Shown piece by piece: positions 26,227 through 36,338 of a stretch of DNA of 64,000 bases. Positions within the stretch are counted from its first letter, which is position 1, and every line of letters starts with the position of its first letter. Under the pieces are notes generated by a model that had not been told where the DNA came from, did no database searches, and saw nothing but the letters and a program-made list of their open reading frames with translations. The stretch comes from Pseudobutyrivibrio xylanivorans DSM 14809 (GTDB taxonomy: Bacteria > Bacillota > Clostridia > Lachnospirales > Lachnospiraceae), in assembly GCF_900141825.1 (NCBI RefSeq), contig NZ_FQYQ01000002.1:124001-188000 (forward strand), in the 5' to 3' direction. A program made the translations under genes and the position numbers.

Positions 26227-27789
26227 ATGTCAGATTACATCTTGGAAATGAAACATATCACTAAAGAGTTCTCCGGGGTGAAGGCTCTTGATGATGTAAA
26301 TCTGCAGGTGAAAAAGGGAGAAATCCATGCTCTTTGTGGAGAAAATGGAGCTGGTAAGTCTACACTGATGAATGTTCTTTCGGGAGTGTATCCTTACGGT
26401 ACCTATGAGGGTGACGTTGAGTATCATGGTGAGGTTTGTAAATTCCATAACCTTAGGGATTCAGAAGCCAAGGGTATTGTTATTATTCATCAGGAGCTTG
26501 CATTAAGTCCTCTTCTTTCCATTGCAGAAAACGTATTCTTAGGTAACGAACAGCTTTCTATGAAGGGTGTTATAGATTGGACTAAGACAAGACAGCGTGC
26601 CCAGGAAATGCTTGCTAAGGTTGGCCTGGAAAATGAAAATGTAAATGCCCCTGTAAATTCATTGGGTGTTGGAAAACAGCAGCTCATTGAAATTGCAAAG
26701 GCAATGGCTAAAAAGGTAGAGCTTCTCATTTTGGACGAGCCGACAGCAGCCCTTAATGATGAGGAGTCCAGAAAGCTTCTTGATATTATGCTGGAGCTTA
26801 AGAACCATGGAATTACCTGCATCATCATCTCTCATAAGTTAAATGAGATAAGCTATGTTGCAGATGCGGTTACTGTAATTCGTGATGGTAAAACAATCGA
26901 GACTCTTGTAAAGGGAGTTGATGATTTCTCAGAGGACAGAGTTATCAAAGCCATGGTTGGTCGTGAGCTTACTAACAGATATCCTGTTCGAGAGGGTGTT
27001 ACCATAGGTGATACTATTTTTGAGGTTAAGAACTGGAATGTTTATCATCCAGATGATGCAAATCGTCAGGTTCTTAAAGATATTAACATCGAAGTTAAGG
27101 CAGGAGAGGTAGTTGGTCTGGCAGGACTTATGGGCGCTGGTCGTACAGAATTTGCCATGAGTGTTTTCGGGCACAGCTACGGACAGAAAATCTCAGGTAC
27201 AGTTAAGATTAATGGAAAAGAAGTTAATCTTCATACTGTTAAAGATGCTATTGATAATAAGCTTGCTTATGTTACAGAGGATAGAAAGACAAATGGTCTT
27301 ATCCTGATAGGTGATATCAAGGAAAACATGACTATTGCAGCTCGTCCAAAGTTCTTCGCTAAGCGCGGTGTAATCAATGGTAACGAAGAGATTTTAGCTG
27401 CAGAAGAATATAAAAAGAAAATTAACGTAAAAGCGAATTCCATCAATCAGGTGGTTGGTTCACTTTCAGGTGGTAACCAGCAGAAGGTTGTTCTTGCAAA
27501 GTGGATGCTTACTCAGCCAGATGTTTTGATTTTGGATGAGCCAACACGAGGCATCGATGTAGGTGCTAAATATGAAATTTACTGCGTCATTAATGAACTT
27601 GCAAAGCAGGGAAAAGCGGTAATCGTAATTTCATCAGAAATGCCTGAAATTATTGGTACCTGCGATAGAATTTATGTCATTAATGAGGGAGAGATTGCGG
27701 GCGAGCTTTCAAGCGCAGAGGTATCTCAGGAGAAGATTATGCAATGCGTAATGGCCCACAATAGAAAGGATGATGGAAATGGAAAATAA
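26227..27789 (+). CDS. mmsA: Multiple-monosaccharide ABC transporter ATP-binding protein
   Basis: This 520-residue duplicated ATPase powers sugar import. The first half has Walker [13 protein letters not shown], a signature [16 protein letters not shown] and Walker [12 protein letters not shown]. The second half has a degenerate Walker A ([10 protein letters not shown]), signature [16 protein letters not shown] and [19 protein letters not shown]. This asymmetry is normal for the XylG/GguA group. It overlaps the permease gene by 11 bases. Confidence 0.93.
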   Translation: MSDYILEMKHITKEFSGVKALDDVNLQVKKGEIHALCGENGAGKSTLMNVLSGVYPYGTYEGDVEYHGEVCKFHNLRDSEAKGIVIIHQELALSPLLSIAENVFLGNEQLSMKGVIDWTKTRQRAQEMLAKVGLENENVNAPVNSLGVGKQQLIEIAKAMAKKVELLILDEPTAALNDEESRKLLDIMLELKNHGITCIIISHKLNEISYVADAVTVIRDGKTIETLVKGVDDFSEDRVIKAMVGRELTNRYPVREGVTIGDTIFEVKNWNVYHPDDANRQVLKDINIEVKAGEVVGLAGLMGAGRTEFAMSVFGHSYGQKISGTVKINGKEVNLHTVKDAIDNKLAYVTEDRKTNGLILIGDIKENMTIAARPKFFAKRGVINGNEEILAAEEYKKKINVKANSINQVVGSLSGGNQQKVVLAKWMLTQPDVLILDEPTRGIDVGAKYEIYCVINELAKQGKAVIVISSEMPEIIGTCDRIYVINEGEIAGELSSAEVSQEKIMQCVMAHNRKDDGNGK

Positions 27790-28945
27790 GAGAGTTAATT
27801 TAGACATGAAACAATATGGCATGTTCATTGCTCTTATTGTTATTTATTTAATATTCGCCCTTCTTACAGGGGGCAAAAACCTTACACCAATGAACATTAA
27901 CAACCTTGTTATGCAAAACGGTTATGTAGTCATTCTTGCAATTGGTATGTTGCTTTGCGTATTAACTGGTAACGTCGACCTTGGTGTTGGTTCTGTAGTA
28001 GCTCTTTGTGGTGCCACAGCTGGTATCATGATGATGGATCTGAAAATGAATATGTGGGTGGCAATTTTAGCTGCTCTCGTAATTGGTCTTTTGGTTGGTA
28101 TGTTTGCAGGTTTCTTCATTGCTTACCTAAGCATTCCACCATTCGTAGTAACACTTGCTACAATGCTTATGGGCCGCGGTCTTACTTATACACTTTTACA
28201 GGCTCAGACAAAGGGACCTCTTCCTACAGAATACAACTTCATTGGAGCAGGTTTCCTTCCAACCTACAAGATTTTCTTCGGTGATGGAATTCTTGATTTG
28301 GTTTCAATTGCAGTTGCTATTATTGCTTCCGCAGCACTTATCTGGTCAGAGCTTCGAGAAATCAAGACAAAGAAAAAGTACAACTTTGCACTTGCTCCAG
28401 CTTGGCAGACAGTATTAAAGGTTGCAATCGAGCTTTTCATTCTTTGGTTCTTCCTTTACAAGCTTGCTCGTTACAACGGACTTCCATTTGTACTTCTTAT
28501 CATGGTTGTTCTCATTGCAATTTATGCTTTTGTTACAACAAAGACTGTAGCTGGTCGTCAGATTTACGCACTTGGTGGTAACAGAAAAGCAGCAAACCTT
28601 TCAGGTATTGATACTAATAAGGTTTTCTTCTGGGTATACACTAACATGGGTGTTTTATCAGCTATCGCTGGTATCGTACTTTCAGCAAGAAACGGTTCAT
28701 CTACACCAAAAGCTGGTGATGGTTTCGAGATGGATGCCATTGCATCATGCTACATTGGTGGTGCTGCTGTAGCCGGTGGTTCTGGTACAATTCTTGGAGC
28801 TGTTGTCGGTGCCTTCGTAATGGGTGTACTTAACAATGGTATGTCACTTTTTGGATGGTCTACAGATATCCAGAAAATTGTAAAGGGTGCTGTACTTCTC
28901 GGTGCCGTAACAGTGGATGTAATGTCTAAACGTAAGAAGAATTAA
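27779..28945 (+). CDS. mmsB: Multiple-monosaccharide ABC transporter permease
   Basis: This inner-membrane protein of about 388 residues has roughly ten hydrophobic segments and family phrases such as [35 protein letters not shown] and [16 protein letters not shown], as in XylH/GguB. It forms the sugar channel. Three ATG codons lie close together (27770, 27773, 27779). The GAAAGGA at 27764-27770 suits the ATG at 27779. It ends the transporter operon before a large terminator. Confidence 0.92.
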   Translation: MENKRVNLDMKQYGMFIALIVIYLIFALLTGGKNLTPMNINNLVMQNGYVVILAIGMLLCVLTGNVDLGVGSVVALCGATAGIMMMDLKMNMWVAILAALVIGLLVGMFAGFFIAYLSIPPFVVTLATMLMGRGLTYTLLQAQTKGPLPTEYNFIGAGFLPTYKIFFGDGILDLVSIAVAIIASAALIWSELREIKTKKKYNFALAPAWQTVLKVAIELFILWFFLYKLARYNGLPFVLLIMVVLIAIYAFVTTKTVAGRQIYALGGNRKAANLSGIDTNKVFFWVYTNMGVLSAIAGIVLSARNGSSTPKAGDGFEMDAIASCYIGGAAVAGGSGTILGAVVGAFVMGVLNNGMSLFGWSTDIQKIVKGAVLLGAVTVDVMSKRKKN

Positions 28946-28968
28946 GTCCCTATTTCATAGACTAGGGT

Positions 28969-29061
28969 AAAGCCGGTAGGCAACAAGCTCTTAGGTTTCT
29001 GAATGAAGCATTCTAAGCTGAATGAAGAAACACTAAGGCTTGTAGCTGTGACCGGCTTTTT
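28969..29061 (+). terminator. Large two-tier terminator after the sugar transporter
   Basis: AAAGCCGGT (28969-28977) pairs with ACCGGCTTT (29051-29059). Inside it, AAGCTCTTAGGTTTC pairs with GAAACACTAAGGCTT (29027-29041). Five T follow. The ~90-base length is like the stepped hairpin at 1810 and longer than needed for termination. Confidence 0.8.
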
Positions 29062-29069
29062 GTTATACT
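29061..29069 (+). promoter_or_regulatory. Extended -10 of the sensor cassette
   Basis: TG-t-TATACT, 30 bases before the response-regulator start, without a clear -35. It overlaps the T run of the preceding terminator. Confidence 0.45.
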
Positions 29070-29099
29070 AGGTCTAGGGTTTTATAGGGAGAATATGGT

Positions 29100-29879
29100 A
29101 TGTATAATGTTATGTTAGTAGATGACGAGGAGGAAATCCGTCTCGCCATTGAAAAGAAAATTAATTGGGAAGAATTGGGTTTTAAGGTAGTTGGTACAGC
29201 AGAGAATGGTTATGAGGCTCTTGATATGGCATTGGAGCGTCATCCTGATGTAGTGCTGACTGACATCAACATGCCTTTTATGAATGGCTTGGAATTTTCC
29301 AAGCAGCTTAAGGCTGAACTTCCTTCTACAAAATTTGTTATTCTTTCAGGCTATGATGAGTTTGAGTACGCTAAAGAAGCAATTGAGATTGCTGTTGTGG
29401 AGTACATTCTTAAGCCTGTTAATTCTGATGAGCTGTATCAGCTTTTTTCACGTCTTAAGGTGCGTCTTGATGATGAATCAGAACAGAGACGTAATCTTGA
29501 AAATCTGGAGAAATATTATCAGGAAACTTTTTTACAATTTAAAGATATAAATAACTATGACCTTGTTGAAAAAGCCAAGGTTTATATTGCTGAGCACTAT
29601 AATGAGTGCGATTTGTCAGTAGATAAACTTTCATCGTATCTAAATGTTACTCCTAATTATTTTTCTACTTTGTTTAGAAAGAAGACGGGATTAACTTTTG
29701 TATCATATCTTACAAATCTTAGAATGGAAAAGGCTAAGTGGTTACTAGATAACACTGATGAGAAGGCTTATATTATTGCCGGCTTGATTGGTTATGATGA
29801 GCCTAATTATTTCAGCTACGTGTTCAAAAAGGCATATGGAATTTCACCATCAAAGTACAGACTAAAAAAGGAACAATAA
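29100..29879 (+). CDS. AraC-type response regulator (YesN-like)
   Basis: This 259-residue protein has an N-terminal receiver domain (MLVDDEEEIR, phospho-Asp in VVLTDINMP, Lys in ILKPV) and a C-terminal AraC helix-turn-helix pair (DLSVDKLSSYLNVTPNYFS, then GYDEPNYFSYVFKKAYGISPSKYR). It is much shorter than many YesN proteins because the middle region is only a short coiled linker. It likely activates the ChvE transporter operon upstream. The kinase gene follows without a gap. Confidence 0.9.
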   Translation: MYNVMLVDDEEEIRLAIEKKINWEELGFKVVGTAENGYEALDMALERHPDVVLTDINMPFMNGLEFSKQLKAELPSTKFVILSGYDEFEYAKEAIEIAVVEYILKPVNSDELYQLFSRLKVRLDDESEQRRNLENLEKYYQETFLQFKDINNYDLVEKAKVYIAEHYNECDLSVDKLSSYLNVTPNYFSTLFRKKTGLTFVSYLTNLRMEKAKWLLDNTDEKAYIIAGLIGYDEPNYFSYVFKKAYGISPSKYRLKKEQ

Positions 29880-31697
29880 ATGAAGGAACTGGACGTTAAA
29901 AGGCAACTGTCTCGTGTTAAAAGAGCGTCTAAGAGAAGAAGCATTCAGTTGATTATTTCTTTTTCATTTACAATTGTTTCCATCTTGAGTATGGCCTTTA
30001 TGACCTTTGCCTTTTACACAAACTACATCAACACCGCAAAAGCTACGGCTATTGAAAATAACAAGCAGGTTATAGAGCAGATTAGCTGGAATCTCAATTC
30101 ATATCTTAAGAATATGATGAGAATTTCAGATAGTATGTATTACAACGTAATTAAGAACCTCGACCTGACCAGCGACACCATGAATAAAGAAATGGATCTT
30201 CTTTATGAGGCAAACAAGGATAACCTTATCAGTATTGCCTGCATTTCTCAGGATGGTGCCCTTATTTCTGCTGCTCCTATTGCTACCCGTAAAGCGGGCG
30301 TGGATTTTACAGACCAGTCATGGTTTTCAAGTACAGAAGAGCGTATCGAAAATTTTCATTTTTCATCTCCCCACGTACAAAACATGTTTGAAAGTAGTAA
30401 CTACCGATATTATTGGGTAGTGTCGTTGACCCGAAGTGTAGATTTAAATTACATGGGGTACAACAGACGAGGAATACTTCTTGTCGACATGAACTATTCT
30501 GCCATAGAGCAGATGTTTTCAAGAGTAAATAAAGGCGGTACAGGATACGTATATTTAATAGATTCTGAGGGAGAGATTATCTATCACCCAAAACAGAAGG
30601 CCATTTATACAGGCCTGGTAAATGAAAACAATACCCTGGCTGCAACCTACGAGGATGGAAATCATATTGAGAGATTTGAGGGAAAAGAACGTTCAATTAT
30701 CGTAAAGACGGTAGGCTATACAGGATGGAAAATTGTTTCTGTTGTACCGAGTAAGGATTTGGCTGCGCCATATAATCAGCTGAGAGCCTTTATGCTGATT
30801 ATCATCACTGTTACAATTTTTCTTATCGTATATGGAAATATTTTTATTTCTAAAATTGTAACTGATCCAATCAGAAGATTGGAGGATTCTCTTAATTACA
30901 TTGAACATGGAAAATTTGATGAGTCAGATATTTATATTGGTGGCTCCCACGAAATTAGACATCTAGGACGTACCATAAAATCTCTTGTTGGACAGATGCA
31001 CAAGCTGATGGATGAGAGAGTAAAGGAGCAGAAAGAAAAACGTAAATCCGAATTGAATGCACTTCAGGCTCAGATTAATCCGCATTTCCTTTACAACACT
31101 TTGGATTCTGTCATCTGGATGATTGAAGCGGAAAAATATCCTGAGGCTATTTCTATGATTAAGAGCCTTGCTTCATTATTCAGAATAAGTCTTAGTAAGG
31201 GCAATAATATTATCACTATTAAGGACGAGATTACTCACGCTAGGAACTATCTTGCTATACAGAAGGTACGATATAAAAATCGATTCGAGGCAAATATCGA
31301 AATTGACCCTGAAATTGAAAACTGTGTAACCATAAAGCTAATCATTCAGCCACTTATAGAGAACGCTATTTATCATGCTGTAGGTGAAATGGAGGATGAT
31401 GGCTTAATCGATATAAAGGGTTATGAGAAGGATGGAGATATTTACATTGAGGTTATAGATAATGGAATGGGTATTCCACAGGATGTTTTAGATAATTTAC
31501 TTACTGAGAAAACTGAATCCAAGGGCAAAGGCTCTGGAATCGGATTATGGAATATTAATCAGCGTATCAATCTTTACTTCAAGGAGGATTATGGTCTGAA
31601 GCTGTATAGCGAACTTGATGAAGGCACCAGAGCTGTCATTCGTTTGCCAAAGCTTACCATGGAAGAATATCTGGGAGGTGAGGGCAATGAAAAATAA
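29880..31697 (+). CDS. Sensor histidine kinase, YesM/LytS-like
   Basis: This 605-residue kinase has a membrane segment at ~20-45, an extracellular Cache-like sensor (~46-295), a second membrane segment (~300-322) and HAMP. The His_kinase motif follows (INPHFLYNTLDSVIWM, phosphoacceptor His) and then a HATPase domain with IENAIYHAV and VIDNGMGIPQ. The partner is the response regulator just upstream. The next gene starts inside its end, and the binding-protein-like products downstream are plausible ligand-sensing partners. Confidence 0.9.
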   Translation: MKELDVKRQLSRVKRASKRRSIQLIISFSFTIVSILSMAFMTFAFYTNYINTAKATAIENNKQVIEQISWNLNSYLKNMMRISDSMYYNVIKNLDLTSDTMNKEMDLLYEANKDNLISIACISQDGALISAAPIATRKAGVDFTDQSWFSSTEERIENFHFSSPHVQNMFESSNYRYYWVVSLTRSVDLNYMGYNRRGILLVDMNYSAIEQMFSRVNKGGTGYVYLIDSEGEIIYHPKQKAIYTGLVNENNTLAATYEDGNHIERFEGKERSIIVKTVGYTGWKIVSVVPSKDLAAPYNQLRAFMLIIITVTIFLIVYGNIFISKIVTDPIRRLEDSLNYIEHGKFDESDIYIGGSHEIRHLGRTIKSLVGQMHKLMDERVKEQKEKRKSELNALQAQINPHFLYNTLDSVIWMIEAEKYPEAISMIKSLASLFRISLSKGNNIITIKDEITHARNYLAIQKVRYKNRFEANIEIDPEIENCVTIKLIIQPLIENAIYHAVGEMEDDGLIDIKGYEKDGDIYIEVIDNGMGIPQDVLDNLLTEKTESKGKGSGIGLWNINQRINLYFKEDYGLKLYSELDEGTRAVIRLPKLTMEEYLGGEGNEK

Positions 31698-32634
31698 AAA
31701 GCTTATTACAGGATTTATAGTGGCTGTTGTACTTCTCCTTGTGGTTGAGTCATATATTTATATTAATAACAATAGGCAACAGAAGAATCATACCAAGATA
31801 ACCTTCGTGGTTACAGGGGATAATTTTGATAATTATGAGAATATGATAGCCGGGGCGGAGACTGCGGCCATGGATGAGGACTGTTTTGTAGATTTCATAA
31901 ACTCTCCAACGGAATATGGAATTGAAGGGGAGATAGAGCTGTTAGAGCGTCAGTTAACTGATGGTGCTGATTACATTGTGACAGTCTCAAGTGATTATGA
32001 AGCCATGAAGGAATACGTAAATAAAGCGAATGTATCTGGTAAGGTTCTTTTTGTTGAAAATGGAATTTATGGTGACTTGAAAAATTCGATTATGGTTGAT
32101 GACAAGGAGCTTGCAGGAGATTTTGCAAACTATATTATTGAAAAATCTAAGGCATCAAAACTTCTATTGGTTTCAACTAAGGAGGATATTAATACAAAAA
32201 CTCTGAGAACTGAAATTGAAAATGCTCTTGAGGGTTCTGATATAATACTTGAATACAGATTACTGTCTGCAACCACTGGCACAATTAATCAGAGTATGTA
32301 TAATCTTGGCCAGTCAGGATTTTTTGACGGCTTTATAACTCTTGATTATGAGACATTGGAAGCGGCAGCAAAGGCTCAATCCAAGCTTAAAAAGTCAGTG
32401 GAAGTTTACTCTGTTGATAATAGTAAGGAGGCTGTTTATTATCTTGATTCAAATCTGATAAATGCCCTTGCTTTTAAGGATGATTATTCAATGGGCTTTT
32501 TGGCAGTTAAGGATGCGCTGGCAGGAAATTTACGAAAGCAGTCTGAGTCAGATGAAAAGCTTTATTACATTTCTGATAAGGAGACGATTCATTCAGATAA
32601 GTTGGAAAAGGTATTGTTTCCGTTTGTTAAATAG
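31687..32634 (+). CDS. Membrane-anchored sugar-binding-like protein, probable sensor accessory
   Basis: This protein of about 315 residues has an uncleaved N-terminal membrane segment (residues 5-24, no lipobox Cys) and a type I periplasmic-binding fold. The fold is poorly conserved (TKITFVVTGDNFDNYENMIAGAE, ERQLTDGADYIVTVS). Position just after the kinase, with an 11-base overlap, resembles the XylFII-LytS arrangement of clostridia, where a binding protein hands a sugar signal to the kinase. That role is inference. GGGAGGTGAG precedes the ATG at 31687, and longer frames to the left lie within the kinase gene. Confidence 0.7.
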   Translation: MKNKKLITGFIVAVVLLLVVESYIYINNNRQQKNHTKITFVVTGDNFDNYENMIAGAETAAMDEDCFVDFINSPTEYGIEGEIELLERQLTDGADYIVTVSSDYEAMKEYVNKANVSGKVLFVENGIYGDLKNSIMVDDKELAGDFANYIIEKSKASKLLLVSTKEDINTKTLRTEIENALEGSDIILEYRLLSATTGTINQSMYNLGQSGFFDGFITLDYETLEAAAKAQSKLKKSVEVYSVDNSKEAVYYLDSNLINALAFKDDYSMGFLAVKDALAGNLRKQSESDEKLYYISDKETIHSDKLEKVLFPFVK

Positions 32635-32646
32635 TTGGTGATTTAC

Positions 32647-33669
32647 ATGAAAAGAATTTTAATAATGCTGATATCAACAGTGATACTTGCAGGCTTGATG
32701 GGGTGCAGAAACTCTGATGATAGCGAGAAGAAGGATAGCATCAAGGTGGGAATAACCATGTATAATGAGTTTGACCCATTTACTGAGGATATCAGACATA
32801 ACATCGAGGAAAATTTAATAAAATATCAGGAGGAATACGGTGTAGAAATCACATCGACTGTGTCTTATGCAGGAAAGAGCCAGTTCCTTCAGAATGATCA
32901 GGTTCAGGATTTTATTGATAAGGGCTATGATGTGATTTGTGTAAATCTTGTAGACCGCACTGATCCATCAGTGATTATTGAAGCAGCAAAGGCTGCAGAT
33001 ATTCCTATCATTTTCTTTAACAGAGAGCTTGTAGAAGATGATTTAAAACGCTTTAATAAGCTTTATTATGTTGGAGCCCACCCAGAGGAGAGTGGTAAAA
33101 TCCAGGGACAGATTGTCATTGAAGCAGTTAATGACAGGATGGATGAGGTGGATTTGAATCACGATGGAGTAATTCAGTATGTGATGCTGGAGGGGGAGCC
33201 GGGACATCAAGACGCCATAGTTCGAAGCAGAGTTTCAGTGGATACCATAACGGGAGCTGGAATTCAGCTTGAACGTCTGGGAGATGAAATTGCAAACTGG
33301 GACAGACAGCAGGCCCAGACTAAAGTAACTTCTCTTTTGGCTGGCTACCCTCGACATATCGAGTTGATTCTTGCAAATGATGATAATATGGCGCTTGGGG
33401 CTCTTGATGCGCTTACAAGCTATGGAGTACAGACACTGCCAATGATTGTTGGAGTAAATGGCCAGGAAGAAGCTATTGATATGATTCAGGATGGTCTTAT
33501 GGAGGGCACCGTACTAAACGATTCCGCTGAAAAGGGACATATTATTGCGAAAATGGCGGTAGGTCTTGGTGTATATGGAAAAGTTCCAGCAGATATTTCC
33601 CTCTACAACAACAAGTATTATTATGTCCCATATAGAAAAGTAGATAGAAATAGTTACTATTCACAGTAA
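32647..33669 (+). CDS. Galactose/glucose-binding lipoprotein, MglB-like
   Basis: This protein of about 340 residues has a lipoprotein signal (LAGLMGC, Cys 20). The body matches MglB-type receptors: VGITMYNEFDPFTEDIR, a Ca-loop-like DLNHDGVIQYVMLEGEPGHQDA, and NDDNMALGALDAL. It has no permease beside it. As the fourth gene of the two-component cassette it may sense galactose or serve the ChvE-type permease upstream. The ATG at 32647 has GGTGA about six bases before it. Confidence 0.82.
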   Translation: MKRILIMLISTVILAGLMGCRNSDDSEKKDSIKVGITMYNEFDPFTEDIRHNIEENLIKYQEEYGVEITSTVSYAGKSQFLQNDQVQDFIDKGYDVICVNLVDRTDPSVIIEAAKAADIPIIFFNRELVEDDLKRFNKLYYVGAHPEESGKIQGQIVIEAVNDRMDEVDLNHDGVIQYVMLEGEPGHQDAIVRSRVSVDTITGAGIQLERLGDEIANWDRQQAQTKVTSLLAGYPRHIELILANDDNMALGALDALTSYGVQTLPMIVGVNGQEEAIDMIQDGLMEGTVLNDSAEKGHIIAKMAVGLGVYGKVPADISLYNNKYYYVPYRKVDRNSYYSQ

Positions 33670-33681
33670 CTAAAAATAATG

Positions 33682-33711
33682 TTGCTAACATAGGCTTTAA
33701 AGGGTTATAAT
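33682..33711 (+). promoter_or_regulatory. Promoter before the rhomboid-like gene
   Basis: TTGCTA, 18 bases, TATAAT (33706-33711), about 45 bases before the TTG start. Confidence 0.6.
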
Positions 33712-33757
33712 CTTTAAAGTCTATTATTATGTCTATATTGACTTGTGGAGGTTTAAA

Positions 33758-34618
33758 TTGCTAGATAAATTAGAGAAAAAATTCGGAAGATATGCAGTAC
33801 CTAATCTTATAGTTTACCTTCTAATTGGCTATGTTATTGGGTATTTGCTTCAGTTCGGTCAGAAATATACAGGGGTTCCATATCTCAGTTACTTAACATT
33901 GGAGCCATATTACATATTTAAGGGACAGGTTTGGAGACTTATCTCATGGATAATAATTCCACCTGACACCAGCTTTATTTGGGCTATTATCATGTTCATG
34001 CTTTACTATCAGCTTGGTTCCAGCCTTGAAAACACTTGGGGCTCATTCCGCTTCAATGTTTACATTTTCGGAGGTATGCTCTTTACAATAATCGGAGCTT
34101 TTATTACTTACGCTATTTATGGACCAACAGTTCCAATTGGCCAGTTTATCAGCACATATTACATTAACTTATCAATATTCCTTGCATTTTCTACATGTTT
34201 CCCAGATATGCAGGTGCTTTTATATTTCATCATTCCAGTAAAGATGAAATGGATGTCGATTTTCTATCTGATTATTGTAGGATATTCAATCGTCAATTAC
34301 CTCATGGCAGGCTATTTGTTTGCAGCCATGCCTATTATTGCATCGCTTTTAAATTGGCTCATCTTCTTTATGATGACAAGAAACCTACAGCGATACAATC
34401 CAAAGGATATTCACCGCAGAGCGGAGTTTAGACGTCAGGCTACACCACCTCGCACACAGTACAGAGATGGCACACCTATCGCAAGACATAAATGTGCAGT
34501 ATGTGGACGCACAGAGATTTCAAATCCAGAGCTTGAGTTCAGATTTTGTAGCAAGTGTAATGGAAATTATGAGTATTGCAGTGAGCATCTGTTTACTCAT
34601 CAACATATTAAAAAATAA
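33758..34618 (+). CDS. Rhomboid-like membrane protein with C-terminal zinc ribbon
   Basis: This protein of about 286 residues has six or so membrane segments in residues 12-200. The phrase GQVWRLISWIIIPP and LGSSLENTWGSFRFNVYIFGG follow the rhomboid pattern. The GxSG active-site Ser and the catalytic His of rhomboid proteases are not visible, so it is probably an inactive family member. The C-terminus has CAVCG and CSKC pairs (zinc ribbon) plus further Cys and His. The TTG at 33758 is favoured because GGAGG lies seven bases before it. The role is unknown. glnS follows after 20 bases. Confidence 0.6.
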   Translation: MLDKLEKKFGRYAVPNLIVYLLIGYVIGYLLQFGQKYTGVPYLSYLTLEPYYIFKGQVWRLISWIIIPPDTSFIWAIIMFMLYYQLGSSLENTWGSFRFNVYIFGGMLFTIIGAFITYAIYGPTVPIGQFISTYYINLSIFLAFSTCFPDMQVLLYFIIPVKMKWMSIFYLIIVGYSIVNYLMAGYLFAAMPIIASLLNWLIFFMMTRNLQRYNPKDIHRRAEFRRQATPPRTQYRDGTPIARHKCAVCGRTEISNPELEFRFCSKCNGNYEYCSEHLFTHQHIKK

Positions 34619-34638
34619 TGAAGGGATATACATAAATA

Positions 34639-36309
34639 ATGAGTGAAGAAGTAGTAAGCAAAAATTTTATCGAGCTTGAAATCGAAAAGGACTTAAGGGA
34701 AGGGGTTTACGACCATGTTTGTACACGCTTCCCTCCAGAGCCTAATGGATATTTACATATAGGACATGCAAAATCTATCATCTTAAACTATGGTCTTGCT
34801 AAGAAGTACAATGGCGAGTTCCACATGAGATTCGATGATACAAACCCTACAAAGGAAAAGGTAGAGTTTGTTGATTCTATCAAGGCCGATATTCAGTGGC
34901 TTGGTGCAGATTGGGGCGAGCACCTTTATTTTGCATCAAATTATTTCGATAAAATGTATGAGGTTGCTGTTGATCTTATCAAGAAAGGTCTCGCTTATGT
35001 TTCTGACCTTACAGCAGAGGAAATGAGAGAGTACCGTGGTGATTTCGAGCACCCAGGTAAGGAAGATCCAAACAGAAACCGTTCAGTAGAAGAGAATCTT
35101 CAGATGTTCGAGGATATGAAGAACGGTAAATACGAGGATGGTAGCCACACACTTCGTGCAAAGATTGATATGGCATCACCTAACATCAACATGCGTGATC
35201 CAATCCTTTACAGAGTAGCACACATGACACATCACAACACTGGTGACAAGTGGTGCATCTATCCAATGTACGATTTTGCTCATCCACTTGAGGATGCCTT
35301 CGAAAATATTACACATTCTATCTGTACACTAGAGTTTGAGGATCACAGACCTCTTTATGACTGGGTAGTTAAGTCAGCAGGCTTTGCTAATCCACCTCGT
35401 CAGATTGAGTTCGCTAAGATGTACCTTACAAACGTTGTTACAGGTAAGAGATACATTAAGAAGCTTGTTGAGGACGGAATTGTTGATGGATGGGACGATC
35501 CACGTCTTGTTTCAATCGCAGCTCTTCGTCGTCGTGGCTTCACACCAGAGTCATTAAGAAAGTTTGTTGAGCTTTCTGGCGTTTCAAAGGCTAATTCATC
35601 ATCTGACTACGCTATGCTTGAGTACTGTATCCGTGAGGATCTTAAGACTAGCCGTAGCCGTGTAATGGCAGTCCTTGATCCAGTTAAGCTTGTTATTGAT
35701 AACTACGAGAGTGACGAAGTAGAGTGGCTTGAGGCTCCAAACAACCTTGAGAACCCTGAGCTTGGTAGCCGTAAGGTTCCATTTGGTAAGGAACTTTATA
35801 TCGACAGAGAGGATTTCATGATTGAGCCTCCTAAGAAATACTTTAGACTTTATCCAGGAAATGAAGTACGTCTCATGAATGCTTATTTTGTTACATGTAC
35901 TTCATACGAGACAGATGAAAATGGCAATGTTACATGCATTCACTGTACATATGACCCTGCTACAAAGGGTGGAGATGCTCCAGATGGCCGCAAGGTTAAG
36001 GGTACAATCCACTGGGTTGCAGCAAAGACTGCTCTCAATGCAGAGGTTCGTCTCTACGAAAATATTGTAGACGAGGAAAAAGGAGTGTATAATGAAGATG
36101 GTAGTTTGAATCTCAATCCAAACTCACTTACAGTTCTTAAAAACTGTCTTGTGGAGCCATCTTTAAAAGATGCAAAAGCCTACGACAGTTTCCAATTTGT
36201 AAGACAGGGATTCTTCTGTGTAGATGCTAAGGATTCTAAGGAAGATGCTTTAGTATTTAACAGAATCGTGTCTTTAAAGAGTTCTTTTAAGTTACCTACA
36301 AATAACTAA
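34639..36309 (+). CDS. glnS: Glutaminyl-tRNA synthetase
   Basis: This 556-residue class I enzyme charges tRNA-Gln directly. [19 protein letters not shown] holds the HIGH motif. The usual MSKR site reads [11 protein letters not shown]. Later parts ([16 protein letters not shown], and the anticodon-binding beta barrels after ~350) fit GlnRS rather than GluRS. Many Firmicutes lack GlnRS and use GatCAB, so its presence marks an acquired enzyme now usual in Lachnospiraceae. Codon bias is high. Confidence 0.93.
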   Translation: MSEEVVSKNFIELEIEKDLREGVYDHVCTRFPPEPNGYLHIGHAKSIILNYGLAKKYNGEFHMRFDDTNPTKEKVEFVDSIKADIQWLGADWGEHLYFASNYFDKMYEVAVDLIKKGLAYVSDLTAEEMREYRGDFEHPGKEDPNRNRSVEENLQMFEDMKNGKYEDGSHTLRAKIDMASPNINMRDPILYRVAHMTHHNTGDKWCIYPMYDFAHPLEDAFENITHSICTLEFEDHRPLYDWVVKSAGFANPPRQIEFAKMYLTNVVTGKRYIKKLVEDGIVDGWDDPRLVSIAALRRRGFTPESLRKFVELSGVSKANSSSDYAMLEYCIREDLKTSRSRVMAVLDPVKLVIDNYESDEVEWLEAPNNLENPELGSRKVPFGKELYIDREDFMIEPPKKYFRLYPGNEVRLMNAYFVTCTSYETDENGNVTCIHCTYDPATKGGDAPDGRKVKGTIHWVAAKTALNAEVRLYENIVDEEKGVYNEDGSLNLNPNSLTVLKNCLVEPSLKDAKAYDSFQFVRQGFFCVDAKDSKEDALVFNRIVSLKSSFKLPTNN

Positions 36310-36338
36310 TTGTTTACTCACAAAGAAGAGGACGAGTT

